Shown here: positions 56,195 to 64,000 of the stretch, piece by piece
Numbering within the stretch: position 1 is the first letter of the stretch
Layout of the letters: every line of letters starts with the position of its first letter
From: an uncultured Prevotellaceae bacterium
GTDB taxonomy: Bacteria; Bacteroidota; Bacteroidia; Bacteroidales; Bacteroidaceae
Assembly: GCA_937898415.1 (NCBI GenBank)
Contig: CALDLA010000008.1
Span: 1 to 64,000, forward strand
Length of the DNA: 64,000 bases
Direction: 5' to 3'
Program-made: the position numbers and the translations under genes
Notes under the pieces: model-generated
Databases searched by the model: none
Told to the model about the DNA's origin: nothing
Seen by the model: only the letters and a program-made list of their open reading frames with translations

Positions 56195-57691
56195 ATGAAG
56201 CATCTGTTATATATCGTTTGTTGCTGCTGGCTGGCTGTTGCCTGCGGTCCGTCGGTACCTGACACGTTCACCGACAGCGACCGTCTGCCGAAGATCTACC
56301 CTGACTATGTGGAGGTGACCATCCCCGTGAACATCGCCCCGCTGACTTTCCAGTTGGACGAGCAGGCCGACGAGATGGTAGCCCGCTACACGGCAGGTGA
56401 CGAGGAGATTGTCTGTGCCGGAAAGATGCAGCCCTCACAAGGTGAGTGGCGCTCCTTAGTGACAAAGGCTGACACCATCCAAGTCGACGTCTATGCCCGC
56501 AATGCTGACCAGTGGACGCACTACAAACCGTTTAATATCTATGTGTCAGGCGACAGCATTGACCCTTACCTGAGTTACCGCCTCATCCCGCCTTCGTTCG
56601 TCAGCTATGAGGCATTGACCATCAGCCAGCGCTGTTTGGAGAACTATGACGAGAGCGTCATCTACGACAATATGCTCTGTGGTTTCGAGAAGGAAGGACA
56701 GTGCATTAACTGCCACCATTATCAGCAGTGGAACCCCGAGCGTATGCAGTTTCATGCCCGTCAGAAGAGCGGCGGCACCGTCATCGCCTACGACGGCAAG
56801 CTGAAAAAGGTCAACATGCGTAACGACTCCATCCTGTCGGCTGGTGTCTATCCCGCCTGGCATCCCTGGCTGAACCTCATCGTTTATTCCACTGATAAGA
56901 CGCATCAGAATTTCCATACGGTTCATCCTGACAAGATTGAGGTCTACGACTTAGAGAGTGACATCATTGCCTACGATGTGGAACGGGGCGAGGTGACCAA
57001 CCTTGAGAACGATACTACCGAGTTTGAGGTATTCCCGGCCTGGGCTCCTGACGGACGGACGCTCTATTACTGTAGTGCCCATCTGGACCGTGACACCACG
57101 TTGTCGAGAACGCGTGACGTCATTGACCACTACGACCAACTGAAGTATAATCTTTATAAGAAGAGCTTCGACCCCGACGCTCGGCAGTTCGGTCCTCGTG
57201 AACTGGTGTTCTCTGCCGACAGTCTGGATCAGAGTGCCGTCCTGCCCCGCATCTCGCCCGACGGTCGCTTCCTGATCTTCACGATGGCGAAGTACGGCTA
57301 CTTTCACATCTGGCACCACGATGCCGATCTCTGGATGCTCGATTTGCAGCGGGATGTCGTTGGACCTCTATACGAGGCAAACTCACCCGACACCGAGAGT
57401 TATCACACGTGGTCGTCGAATGGCCGATGGCTGGTCTTCAGCAGTCGCCGTGACGACGGCACCTACACCCGTCCGTTCTTTGCCCATATCGACAAGGACG
57501 GTCGTTGCAGCCGTCCCTTCGAACTGCCGCAGGCCAATCCCGACTATCACCGTCAGTTTCTCCGTTGCTATAACATCCCCGAGTTCATGCGCGGGCCGGT
57601 CACCATCAGCCCGCAGACCTTTGCCGATTTGCTGAAGGGTGACGGTGAACCCGTGAAATATGTGAGCGGCCTGCGGCCTAGTGAAAAGTGA
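56195..57691 (+). CDS. TolB-like propeller lipoprotein with a CXXCH haem motif
   Basis: A 498-residue protein. I use the ATG at 56195, after the repeat, because it starts the signal peptide MKHLLYIVCCCWLAVAC, with C17 as the likely lipidated cysteine. Residues about 30-135 are a beta domain. C170-I-N-C173-H174 is a haem c attachment motif. A PD40/TolB-type propeller (about 195-460) follows, with units such as YPAWHPWLN, FPAWAPDGRTLYYC and LPRISPDGRFLIF. A haem-binding propeller lipoprotein behind a glycosidase and a membrane protein is unusual. Whether the haem is really attached is unknown. Confidence 0.78.
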   Translation: MKHLLYIVCCCWLAVACGPSVPDTFTDSDRLPKIYPDYVEVTIPVNIAPLTFQLDEQADEMVARYTAGDEEIVCAGKMQPSQGEWRSLVTKADTIQVDVYARNADQWTHYKPFNIYVSGDSIDPYLSYRLIPPSFVSYEALTISQRCLENYDESVIYDNMLCGFEKEGQCINCHHYQQWNPERMQFHARQKSGGTVIAYDGKLKKVNMRNDSILSAGVYPAWHPWLNLIVYSTDKTHQNFHTVHPDKIEVYDLESDIIAYDVERGEVTNLENDTTEFEVFPAWAPDGRTLYYCSAHLDRDTTLSRTRDVIDHYDQLKYNLYKKSFDPDARQFGPRELVFSADSLDQSAVLPRISPDGRFLIFTMAKYGYFHIWHHDADLWMLDLQRDVVGPLYEANSPDTESYHTWSSNGRWLVFSSRRDDGTYTRPFFAHIDKDGRCSRPFELPQANPDYHRQFLRCYNIPEFMRGPVTISPQTFADLLKGDGEPVKYVSGLRPSEK

Positions 57692-57732
57692 GGAGTGAAA
57701 AGTGAGGAGTGAAAAGTGAGAAGTGAGAAGTT
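57680..57732. repeat. GTGAAAAGTGAGGA simple sequence repeat
   Basis: Six or more AGTGAGGAGTGAAA units cover the last codons of the lipoprotein gene and the spacer to the next gene. Its stop codon is part of the repeat. Confidence 0.75.
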
Positions 57733-57747
57733 TAAAATATTGACAAG

Positions 57748-59136
57748 ATGATGAAACGTTTACTATTTGTTGCGGTGCTGTTGGCCACCGCGCTCCTCGG
57801 AGCAAAGGCCGACGTAGATCCGAACTTCTACATCTACATCTGTTTCGGACAGTCGAATATGGAGGGTAATGCGCAGCCCGAGTCTATCGACAAGAATGCT
57901 TCCAACATCGACAACCGCTTCCGGTTGCTGGCTACCTGTAACTTCAGCAGTCCCTCGCGCAAGATGGGCAACTGGTACAAGGCCACGCCCCCGCTGGTAA
58001 GCCCTAACGGCGGCCTCGGCCCCACCGACTACTTCGGACGCATGATGTGTGAGAACTTGCCCAAGGAGGTGCGCATCGGTGTCATCCCCGTCGCCATGGG
58101 CGGCTCGCCTATTGAAATGTTCGACAAGGACAAGTATCAGCAGAAGATGAAGGACAATCCCAGCGAGTGGTGGGCAACGCTGGCCAAGAATCACTACGGC
58201 GGCAACCCCTACGGACGCATCATCGAGATGGCTAAGAAGGCGCAGGAGGTGGGTGTCATCAAGGGCATCCTGCTGCATCAGGGCTGTACGAACAACGGCG
58301 ACCCCAACTGGCCCAACATGGTGAAGAAGATTTATAATGATATGTTGACCGACCTCGGACTCGGAGCCGACAGTGTGCCCCTGTTCGTCGGCGAGACGCT
58401 GCGTCAGGATCAGGGCGGTGCCTGCTACGGCCATAACACTCAGGTGGCTCGCATGCCGAACGTCGTCAAGGGCAGTCGTATCATCAGTTCCGAAGGCTGT
58501 CCTGGCAACGGTGTCGATCCTTGGCACTTCAACGCCCTCGGCTATCGCATGATGGGTAGCCGCTACGCCGCCGAAGGTCTCTACACCCTGGGCAAGCAGT
58601 ATCCCTACTTCTCGTTCCACAACTACGACCTCGTGGCCAACAAGCACTGCACCGTCACCGAGAGTTCGCGCACCATCACGGTGAAGTCCACCGGCACTGG
58701 TATCGCCACCTGGACATACCCCGATTTCGTCGACTGGTCAGGCTACAACTACCTCGTCGTCAAGCTGAAGGAACCGCAGGACATCGGTGCCGAGGTGTGG
58801 CTGTATGGTAAGAGCAAGAACGTGTCCTACCGAGACACCATCAATGAGCGCACCACCGTCATCATCGACCTTCACAACCTGAAGTACAACAAGATGGTGA
58901 TGGACCCCTCGAAAGTCTATAAGATGGCCTTCCGCGCTACCAAGGCCGGTAAGATTGTCCTCGACGACGTCTACCTCACCAACGACGATCCTGAGACCAC
59001 CGCCATCCGCAGCGTTGACACCAAGAGTACCCCCTTCCGTGCTCCGCTCTATTCGCTCGACGGACGACTGGCTGACCCCGATGCGCTGAAGCCGGGAATC
59101 TATATCCGCGACGGTAAGAAGATTGTTATAAGATAA
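57748..59136 (+). CDS. Secreted SASA/CE6-type carbohydrate esterase with C-terminal tail
   Basis: A 462-residue SGNH-type esterase. Signal peptide (about 1-21), then the SASA/CE6 fold with S36 in G-Q-S-N-M-E-G, the second block VIPVAMGGSPIEMF, HQGCTNNGD, and D257-P-W-H260 completing the triad. Residues about 300-420 form a beta-sandwich (SGYNYLVVKL). The end PLYSLDGRLADPDALKPGIY then RDGKKIVIR is the window's common C-terminal tail in a longer form. It probably removes acetyl groups from xylan or similar sugars. It may be co-transcribed with the lipoprotein gene. Confidence 0.83.
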   Translation: MMKRLLFVAVLLATALLGAKADVDPNFYIYICFGQSNMEGNAQPESIDKNASNIDNRFRLLATCNFSSPSRKMGNWYKATPPLVSPNGGLGPTDYFGRMMCENLPKEVRIGVIPVAMGGSPIEMFDKDKYQQKMKDNPSEWWATLAKNHYGGNPYGRIIEMAKKAQEVGVIKGILLHQGCTNNGDPNWPNMVKKIYNDMLTDLGLGADSVPLFVGETLRQDQGGACYGHNTQVARMPNVVKGSRIISSEGCPGNGVDPWHFNALGYRMMGSRYAAEGLYTLGKQYPYFSFHNYDLVANKHCTVTESSRTITVKSTGTGIATWTYPDFVDWSGYNYLVVKLKEPQDIGAEVWLYGKSKNVSYRDTINERTTVIIDLHNLKYNKMVMDPSKVYKMAFRATKAGKIVLDDVYLTNDDPETTAIRSVDTKSTPFRAPLYSLDGRLADPDALKPGIYIRDGKKIVIR

Positions 59137-59157
59137 GCAGAGAGGAAGAGAGGAAAA

Positions 59158-59188
59158 GAAGGTGGTCGTCTATTTGACAACCACCTTC
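59158..59188. terminator. Bidirectional terminator overlapping the end of GH43
   Basis: GAAGGTGGT and ACCACCTTC form the stem. One arm contains the last codons (K-K-V-V-V-K) of the minus-strand GH43 gene, so the tail sequence doubles as a terminator arm. Confidence 0.65.
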
Positions 59189-60870
59189 TTTCCGTTTTGG
59201 ATATATACGCCCCGTCGGGCAGTACGGTCGTTCATGCGTTGACCTGTGAGGTCGTAGGTCGCAGTTTCTGTCGGTTGGGGAGTGACCCGTACGGTGCTGA
59301 TGGCATCGGGGATTTCGTGCATGAACTGCCAGGCATCGAGGTAGGCGTTGGTGGCGCTGGTGCAGACGATGTACATGGTCTTGACGCCAGTAAAGGTGGC
59401 AGGGTCGAGTTCGACGGTAAAGTCCTTGTAGGCGGTCGACGCGAAGTCGATGGTGGCGGCGGGCTGAGCCGTTTTGTTGCCCAGACGTATCTCAATGGTT
59501 CCCGTCCCCTTGGCGCGGAGCATCAACGCGGCGGCTCCCTCACTGCCGAAGTCCACCTTGCGCAGCTGGGTCCAGGCTCCGGCAGCCATCTTCACCTGCA
59601 GGTTTCGTGAGGCGTCGTTTCCAAGGTTGCTGATGCTGGTGTTCTTGGTGATGTTCGTGAAGTCATCATAGCCGATGCCGCCGCAGGTGGCCATCGTCTC
59701 GGCCTGCTGCAGTTCGTAGGGGTCGAGGTTCTTGATGGCGGTGACGCCGCCATTGCTCAGCGTGACCTTGTTGATTTTCTGTGTACTCTCGTTCACCGTT
59801 GCCTTGTTGACGCAGATGGAGCGGTAGCCCGATGCGCTGCCGTCAACGGCATTCTTGTTCTTCATGCCCTGTAGTAGTGCGCCCGAGTGATAGATGTGGT
59901 AGTAGTTGCCCTGGAACTTATGCAGGTGGGAGTGGTTATTGGGCGAAGTGCCGGGGTGGGGGCCGTAGTCGCCCATGTAAACCCATGAGTTGGGGTCCAT
60001 GGGATTGTCGCTGACCATGTAGCACATGGTGCAGGAACCGGGTGCGCCGACGCTGATGTTCTGCTCCTTCTGATACTTGCTCCAGTCGTTGCGTCCCCTC
60101 CATGAGGAACAGTAGGTATAGACGAACTTGCCGTCCATGATGTTCAGCTCGCTGGCCTCGAAGTGGTAGGGTGCCGGTATCTTGACGGCACTGCCTGAGA
60201 TGGCTGTCATCGAGGACTGCAGTTTGGCGAAGCGGGCGTTGTTGGGCTGCAGGTCGCTGCCTTGGTTATTAGGGTCTCCGCCGCCGAATCCTATCCAGGC
60301 GGTGCCGGTGCTGTCAATGACCACGCCTGGGTCGAACACCCAGTTGCAGGGACTGACGCCCGACGTGCTGCCGGTAATCATGGGGTTGGAGCGTGGCGAG
60401 TTGAACGGTCCGACAGGTGAGGTGGTGCTTTTGAGCACGCCGACACTTCCGGCGCTGTTGGCGAAATAGACAAAGAACTCGTTCTTGCCAGCCGCCGTCG
60501 TGCGCCATACAGCCGACGGTGCCCATGAGTTTGCAAACTGCCAGCCCCACGACGAGCAGAGCTTGCCCACGTCGATGGTGCCGTGGAAAGTCCAGTTCAC
60601 CATATCGTCGGTCGAAAGGACGACGAGCGACTTGATGGCACCGTAGCCGTTGTCACCTTTCTTATTATTGGCCTTGAACTGCTGGTGGTCGTTCGAGCCA
60701 TAGACGTAGAGGCGCCCGTTGTAGTCGATGGCCGTCGGGTCGGCACAGAATACACTGGCACTGATAGGGTTACCGTTGCTGGTGCTCTTGTATTCGTTGG
60801 CCAGCGTCTGGGCGTTGGCTTGCAGGCTTGCTGCCACGATAGCGGCAGTGGCGAATATTTTCTTACACAT
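59170..60870 (-). CDS. Secreted GH43 with CBM6 and C-terminal tail
   Basis: A 566-residue enzyme with a signal peptide (MCKKIFATAAIVAASLQANA), a GH43 propeller (about 25-370) and a CBM6 domain (about 390-520, with YELQQAETMA and AYLDAWQFM). The final tail is TATYDLTGQRMND then GVYIQNGKKVVVK. The GH43 residues are D44 in CADPTAID, D180 in WVFDPGVVID and E238 in HFEASEL. The domain order is common in arabinoxylan-active arabinofuranosidases and xylosidases. It has a TAACTTTG box at 60896-60903. Confidence 0.87.
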   Translation of the reverse strand: MCKKIFATAAIVAASLQANAQTLANEYKSTSNGNPISASVFCADPTAIDYNGRLYVYGSNDHQQFKANNKKGDNGYGAIKSLVVLSTDDMVNWTFHGTIDVGKLCSSWGWQFANSWAPSAVWRTTAAGKNEFFVYFANSAGSVGVLKSTTSPVGPFNSPRSNPMITGSTSGVSPCNWVFDPGVVIDSTGTAWIGFGGGDPNNQGSDLQPNNARFAKLQSSMTAISGSAVKIPAPYHFEASELNIMDGKFVYTYCSSWRGRNDWSKYQKEQNISVGAPGSCTMCYMVSDNPMDPNSWVYMGDYGPHPGTSPNNHSHLHKFQGNYYHIYHSGALLQGMKNKNAVDGSASGYRSICVNKATVNESTQKINKVTLSNGGVTAIKNLDPYELQQAETMATCGGIGYDDFTNITKNTSISNLGNDASRNLQVKMAAGAWTQLRKVDFGSEGAAALMLRAKGTGTIEIRLGNKTAQPAATIDFASTAYKDFTVELDPATFTGVKTMYIVCTSATNAYLDAWQFMHEIPDAISTVRVTPQPTETATYDLTGQRMNDRTARRGVYIQNGKKVVVK

Positions 60871-60895
60871 GAGTTTCAGGTTTATAATTTCGTTG

Positions 60896-60903
60896 CAAAG
60901 TTA
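60896..60903 (-). promoter_or_regulatory. -7 box of the GH43-CBM6 gene
   Basis: TAACTTTG on the minus strand, about 25 bp before the start. The -33 region has no clear TTG. Confidence 0.5.
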
Positions 60904-60966
60904 AGGCTTTTTGCCGAGACTTGGACGACTGAATCGTTAAATAGACTTAATTCTTGGCAAAAACTA

Positions 60967-60989
60967 AGTACTTTGTATTGCAAGGTACT
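60967..60989. promoter_or_regulatory. Candidate PadR operator
   Basis: AGTACTTTG and CAAGGTACT are inverted copies (8 of 9 positions) with a five-base centre. The site covers the -33 element of the PadR-PspC promoter, as expected for autorepression by PadR. Confidence 0.65.
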
Positions 60990-61008
60990 AAAGTTTTACC
61001 TATCTTTG
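60978..61008 (+). promoter_or_regulatory. Promoter of the padR-pspC operon
   Basis: TTG, a 20 bp spacer, then TATCTTTG, about 30 bp before the ATG at 61038. Confidence 0.7.
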
Positions 61009-61037
61009 CAGCCGGAAACCAATTCAACCAGTAAGAC

Positions 61038-61388
61038 ATGAACATTGAGAATGCCAAGTCACAGATGCGCAAGGGGATGCTGGAGTACTGCGTACTGCTG
61101 CTCCTGAAGCACCGCCCCTCGTATGCCAGTGACATTATCCAGCAACTGAAGCAGGCCGAGCTGCTCGTGGTGGAGGGAACGCTCTACCCGCTGCTGACCC
61201 GCCTGAAGAACGACGGGCTGCTGCAATACCAGTGGCAGGAGTCGACGCAGGGACCGCCCCGCAAGTACTATGCCCTCAGCTCTGAGGGCGAACAATTCCT
61301 CGAAGGGCTCGACACGGCCTGGAAGGAACTCTCTAACACCATCAATTATCTACAAACCATCACCCCCAAACTATTAGAATCAAAATGA
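61038..61388 (+). CDS. PadR-family transcriptional regulator
   Basis: A 116-residue winged-helix regulator. The PadR signature is visible as MRKGMLEYCVLLLLKHRPSY, the VVEGTLYPLLTRLKNDGLLQY recognition part, and GPPRKYYALSSEG. PadR proteins repress stress or efflux genes. In Bacteroidetes a PadR gene typically precedes a PspC gene, as here, with 4 bp overlap. The promoter holds a palindrome (60967-60989) that it may bind. Confidence 0.92.
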   Translation: MNIENAKSQMRKGMLEYCVLLLLKHRPSYASDIIQQLKQAELLVVEGTLYPLLTRLKNDGLLQYQWQESTQGPPRKYYALSSEGEQFLEGLDTAWKELSNTINYLQTITPKLLESK

Positions 61389-63010
61389 AAAAGAACATCA
61401 CCATTAACCTGTGCGGACGGCTGTTCCAGATCGACGAGGATGCCTACGAACTGTTGCAGCAGTACATCGAGTCGCTCCGTGCTTCCTTTGGAAAGGAAGA
61501 GGGTGGCGAGGAAATCGTGAACGACATTGAGGCCCGCATCGCCGAACTGTTTGCCGAACTGCGTCAGCAGGGCATCGAGGCCATCACCATCGACCATGTG
61601 AAGGACATCATCACCCGCATCGGCCGTCCTGAGGAACTGACAGGCGACAACGAAAACAAAGACGAGAAAAGTGGGCATAAGTATGACTCCTTTCGCACCG
61701 CTGCCAACGGTTTCCGCGACAACCTGCGTGCAAGGACTAACGGCAAGCGGCTTTACCGTAACCCCAACGACAAGATGCTGGCGGGTGTGCTTTCGGGCCT
61801 TGCCACCTATACCGGGACGGATGTCACGTGGTGGCGCATCGGCTATGCCCTGCTGTTCCTGGGTTCCAACTTCTTCCTGTTCCCGTTGTTCAAGCTGTTC
61901 CACTTAGGGGGCTTCTTCTTCTCTCTCAACATCAGCTTCATCCTCTTCTATATCGCGCTGGCCATCGCCATGCCCGAGGCCAAGAAACCCAAGGAAATGC
62001 TTGAGATGGAGGGCAAGGACGTGACGCCGCAGAACCTGGCTGATGTCGTCGTCGAGGACAAGCGCCAGCCGGAGCCGAAGGGCCACATGCGGGGCTGCCT
62101 GTCGGTAGTGCTGAAAATGCTGATGGGCATCTTCGTGGCCTTTCTCGCCGTCTTCGGACTGGTGTTGCTGGGGTGCTTCCTGGTCATTGCCGGCACGCTG
62201 CTCTTCATCTTCCTGGTGCCTGGAGAGTTCCGTCATAACCTGCCCTTCGACCTGGGCTACCTGAACCTGGCCGAGACCTTCTATATACATCCCTGGGCGG
62301 TAGCCGTCTTCATCGTCAGCCTGCTGCTGGCCCTCTTCATCCCCATCTATGCCATCGCCCACATGCTGCTCGCAAAGGCTGGCAAGATACAGGCAATGGG
62401 CACCGCCCAGCGCATCGGTTGGATCATTATCTGGTTGGCAGCCATGCTGGCCATCTTCCCCAGCATCGGCGTCATCCAGAGTTTCAACAACTGGCATCGC
62501 CAGGAAGTGATGGACGAAGAACAGGGCTGGATGACCGACGTGGCCCGCGACTATCTGAACGAGCACAAAATGTGGATAGAGAAGCGTCACCACTGCTATG
62601 CCAACTTCGTGAAGAGGGGCGAGTACTTCACGGGCGATTCCACGGTTACCTATATCGACGTGGAGATGTGGGGACCTGAAGACAGCCGGTATATGCAACT
62701 GTCCTCGTTGGAAGAGGAGGTCGATTCCGGCACCTACCGTGTCAGCTGCAACGCCCGTGCCGACGGTGGCGGCGTGTGCCTCTTTGCCACAGCCTTCGAC
62801 AATGCCGTGAAAGCCACAATAATGGTACCCGCTTATGGCAAAGAGGGCGGCTTAGGCAATGGCTGGCAAACCGTTATGCTGGATATCAATGTTTACGGCC
62901 CCACCACGCTCCGCTACGGCATCAGCACCTATCCGGTGTTTACGGAGACACCCTGTCACGCCAACTGGTTCTCCGCTGCCGACTTCAAGGTGGAAAAGGT
63001 GGAGGAGTGA
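61385..63010 (+). CDS. PspC-domain membrane protein
   Basis: A 541-residue protein. A cytoplasmic N-terminal region (about 1-115) contains EEIVNDIEARIAELFAEL. The PspC domain (about 118-200) has RLYRNPNDKMLAGVLSGLAT and WWRIGYALLFLG. Further transmembrane segments follow (about 235-365) with a C-terminal beta-sandwich domain (about 400-540). It probably senses membrane stress together with PadR. The start overlaps padR by 4 bp. Confidence 0.87.
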   Translation: MKKNITINLCGRLFQIDEDAYELLQQYIESLRASFGKEEGGEEIVNDIEARIAELFAELRQQGIEAITIDHVKDIITRIGRPEELTGDNENKDEKSGHKYDSFRTAANGFRDNLRARTNGKRLYRNPNDKMLAGVLSGLATYTGTDVTWWRIGYALLFLGSNFFLFPLFKLFHLGGFFFSLNISFILFYIALAIAMPEAKKPKEMLEMEGKDVTPQNLADVVVEDKRQPEPKGHMRGCLSVVLKMLMGIFVAFLAVFGLVLLGCFLVIAGTLLFIFLVPGEFRHNLPFDLGYLNLAETFYIHPWAVAVFIVSLLLALFIPIYAIAHMLLAKAGKIQAMGTAQRIGWIIIWLAAMLAIFPSIGVIQSFNNWHRQEVMDEEQGWMTDVARDYLNEHKMWIEKRHHCYANFVKRGEYFTGDSTVTYIDVEMWGPEDSRYMQLSSLEEEVDSGTYRVSCNARADGGGVCLFATAFDNAVKATIMVPAYGKEGGLGNGWQTVMLDINVYGPTTLRYGISTYPVFTETPCHANWFSAADFKVEKVEE

Positions 63011-63051
63011 TCATCTGAAATTGGAAAACGAACAATAGGACGAAAAAAAGC

Positions 63052-63081
63052 GAGGCTGCGATGTCACAAAATCGCAGCCTC
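63052..63081. terminator. Hairpin after pspC
   Basis: GAGGCTGCGAT and ATCGCAGCCTC form a perfect 11-pair stem. The A-run is on its left side, so the U-tract is formed on the minus strand; for the plus-strand operon it is a stem without a T-run and may act as a 3' stabiliser. Confidence 0.55.
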
Positions 63082-63110
63082 TGCGTATTATTGGTAAAGA
63101 GACAGTCTGA

Positions 63111-63578
63111 ATGACGCAAGAAGAATACAAGGAAGAAGCGCGACGGCTGCGGCCACAACTGCTGCAGACCGCACGACGATACTTGAACGGAGACGATGCT
63201 GAAGACACGGTGCAGGACGTCCTGCTGCGCCTGTGGCAGATGGTCGATATGCTCCGTATGCCCATCGATGCGTTGGCCACGGTGCTCGTCCGCAACTTCT
63301 GCGTTGACCGGCTGCGACGGCAACGACCGTCTCAAGCGCTGACCGCCAGCTGCGAACAGCCTGAAGAGACTGAGACCGACGAGCGTATAGAGCGCGTACT
63401 GGAGATGATTGACACACTGCCCACCCTCCAGCAGACCATCCTCCGGCTGCGGCATATCGAGGGAATGGGGATGAAGGAGATTGCCGAACTGACGGGCAGC
63501 AGCGAAGTGGCCATACGCAAGACGCTGAGCCGCGCCCGACAAACATTGAAACAACAATACGAGAAACGATATGAATAA
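63111..63578 (+). CDS. ECF-type RNA polymerase sigma factor (second)
   Basis: A 155-residue sigma-70 ECF factor with region 2 (GDDAEDTVQDVLLRLWQMVD, ATVLVRNFCVDRLRRQR) and region 4 (LPTLQQTILRLRHIEGMGM, ELTGSSEVAIRKTLSRARQT). It is distinct from the factor at 23341. Its end overlaps the next gene by 8 bp, a coupled sigma/anti-sigma pair. No good primary promoter lies just upstream. Confidence 0.9.
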   Translation: MTQEEYKEEARRLRPQLLQTARRYLNGDDAEDTVQDVLLRLWQMVDMLRMPIDALATVLVRNFCVDRLRRQRPSQALTASCEQPEETETDERIERVLEMIDTLPTLQQTILRLRHIEGMGMKEIAELTGSSEVAIRKTLSRARQTLKQQYEKRYE

Positions 63579-64000
63579 CTTGCTGAGAATAAGAACCCTG
63601 ACCGACAAATTCTTCGAAGGCGATACCACGCCGGAGGAGGAGCAGGAGTTGTACGACTTCTATCGGCATGACGATATACCTGAAGACTTGCGCTCCAACT
63701 GCGAACTGTTCAGGGACTTGGCGGCATTGGGCTCTCTCGCCCCATCCACTATCCATTATCCACTATCCACACACCGTCACCGCTGGTGGTTCTCTGCGGC
63801 TGCCGTAGCCCTCCTGCTGATAGTGGGCGGCACCGTCCTCTACCACAATCAGCGCGAGGATGAGTGCGTGGCCTACATCTATGGTGAACGGGTGACCAAC
63901 CGCGACGTGGTGCTCAAAGAGATGCAGAAGACGATGACCGCTATGACTGCCGACGGTAGCGATGTAGTAGAGGAACAGCTAAAGGCAATGTTTGGGGGAA
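63571..64000 (+). CDS. Membrane anti-sigma factor-like protein (C-terminus cut by window edge)
   Basis: 143 codons up to the window end. The N-terminus (MNNLLRIRTLTDKFFEGDTT, PEEEQELYDFY) is cytoplasmic and typical of small Bacteroidetes anti-sigma partners. One transmembrane helix (about 74-90: WWFSAAAVALLLIVGGTVLY) follows a linker, PSTIHYPLSTH, that is encoded by a CACTATCC-type DNA repeat. The visible periplasmic part is helical. The overlap with the ECF gene supports the role. Confidence 0.72.
   Translation, partial: MNNLLRIRTLTDKFFEGDTTPEEEQELYDFYRHDDIPEDLRSNCELFRDLAALGSLAPSTIHYPLSTHRHRWWFSAAAVALLLIVGGTVLYHNQREDECVAYIYGERVTNRDVVLKEMQKTMTAMTADGSDVVEEQLKAMFGG
63742..63771. repeat. CCACTATCCATTAT simple sequence repeat inside the anti-sigma gene
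   Basis: Four near copies of CCA(C/T)TAT encode the linker before the transmembrane helix. Confidence 0.6.

Noticed and set aside
57763..58647. 294-codon minus-strand ORF
   Set aside because: Antisense shadow of the SASA esterase; no domain and no promoter.
36675..60870. Canonical polysaccharide utilisation locus
   Set aside because: No SusC, SusD, hybrid two-component regulator or TonB transporter is present in the window.
63052..63081. Terminator of the padR-pspC operon
   Set aside because: The stem is perfect, but the T-run needed for plus-strand termination is missing; kept only as a hairpin.

Overview
The window looks like a chromosomal segment of a gut or rumen Prevotella-type member of the Bacteroidales. 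The reasons are the TAnnTTTG promoter boxes with an upstream TTG/TTTG about 20 bp away, the lack of obvious Shine-Dalgarno sequences, the Bacteroidetes-type lipoprotein export signal (C-S-K-D/E), and the repeated YDLxGxx...GIYIxNGKKVxxK C-terminal tail on secreted proteins. Many secreted plant-polysaccharide enzymes also fit. I saw no rRNA, tRNA, CRISPR array or insertion sequence.

Left end (1-3030) is an AT-richer accessory patch. It holds a KilAC-like fragment cut by the window edge, a short promoter/hairpin/terminator unit, a decayed remnant of a type I restriction HsdR subunit, a surface lipoprotein, an unknown ORF, a MntA-HepT toxin-antitoxin pair and a tiny membrane protein. From 3033 to 10464 come a GH2 beta-glucuronidase, TrmO, a periplasmic-sensor histidine kinase, a GH2 beta-galactosidase-like enzyme and a small secreted protein.

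From 10469 to 23892 everything lies on the minus strand. An ECF sigma factor and membrane anti-sigma factor are followed by an unknown secreted protein, a CotH-like kinase lipoprotein and a SIMPL-domain protein. Then comes an alternating array: TlpA-like protein, three-gene hipB-hipS-hipT, TlpA-like protein, two-gene hipB-hipA, TlpA-like protein. A roughly 60 bp two-part repeat follows two of the three TlpA-like genes and lies upstream of each hip module. A third motif copy sits on the predicted hipBST start site. This is the most system-like feature in the window.

From 24043 to 36482 there is a DUF1593 protein, an SPFH/ribbon-helix-helix/membrane-peptide group, a rhamnose transporter followed by a double GH43, an AlbA_2 (Schlafen-type) regulator, an array of six palindromic sites at exact 22 bp spacing, a secreted protein followed by a 51-residue peptide, a STAND-like ATPase and a LruC-type lipoprotein.

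From 36675 to 60870 is a hemicellulose/pectin enzyme island: GH51, esterase, CotH-lamin-tail protein, a large toroid protein that may be a new lyase, a second small peptide, GH3 with PA14, a double esterase with a glycine tail, GH31 with PA14, DUF6057, a TolB-like CXXCH lipoprotein, a SASA/CE6-type esterase and GH43-CBM6. There is no SusC/SusD pair, so this is not a canonical PUL within these bounds. The right end holds a PadR-PspC operon and a second ECF sigma/anti-sigma pair cut by the window edge.
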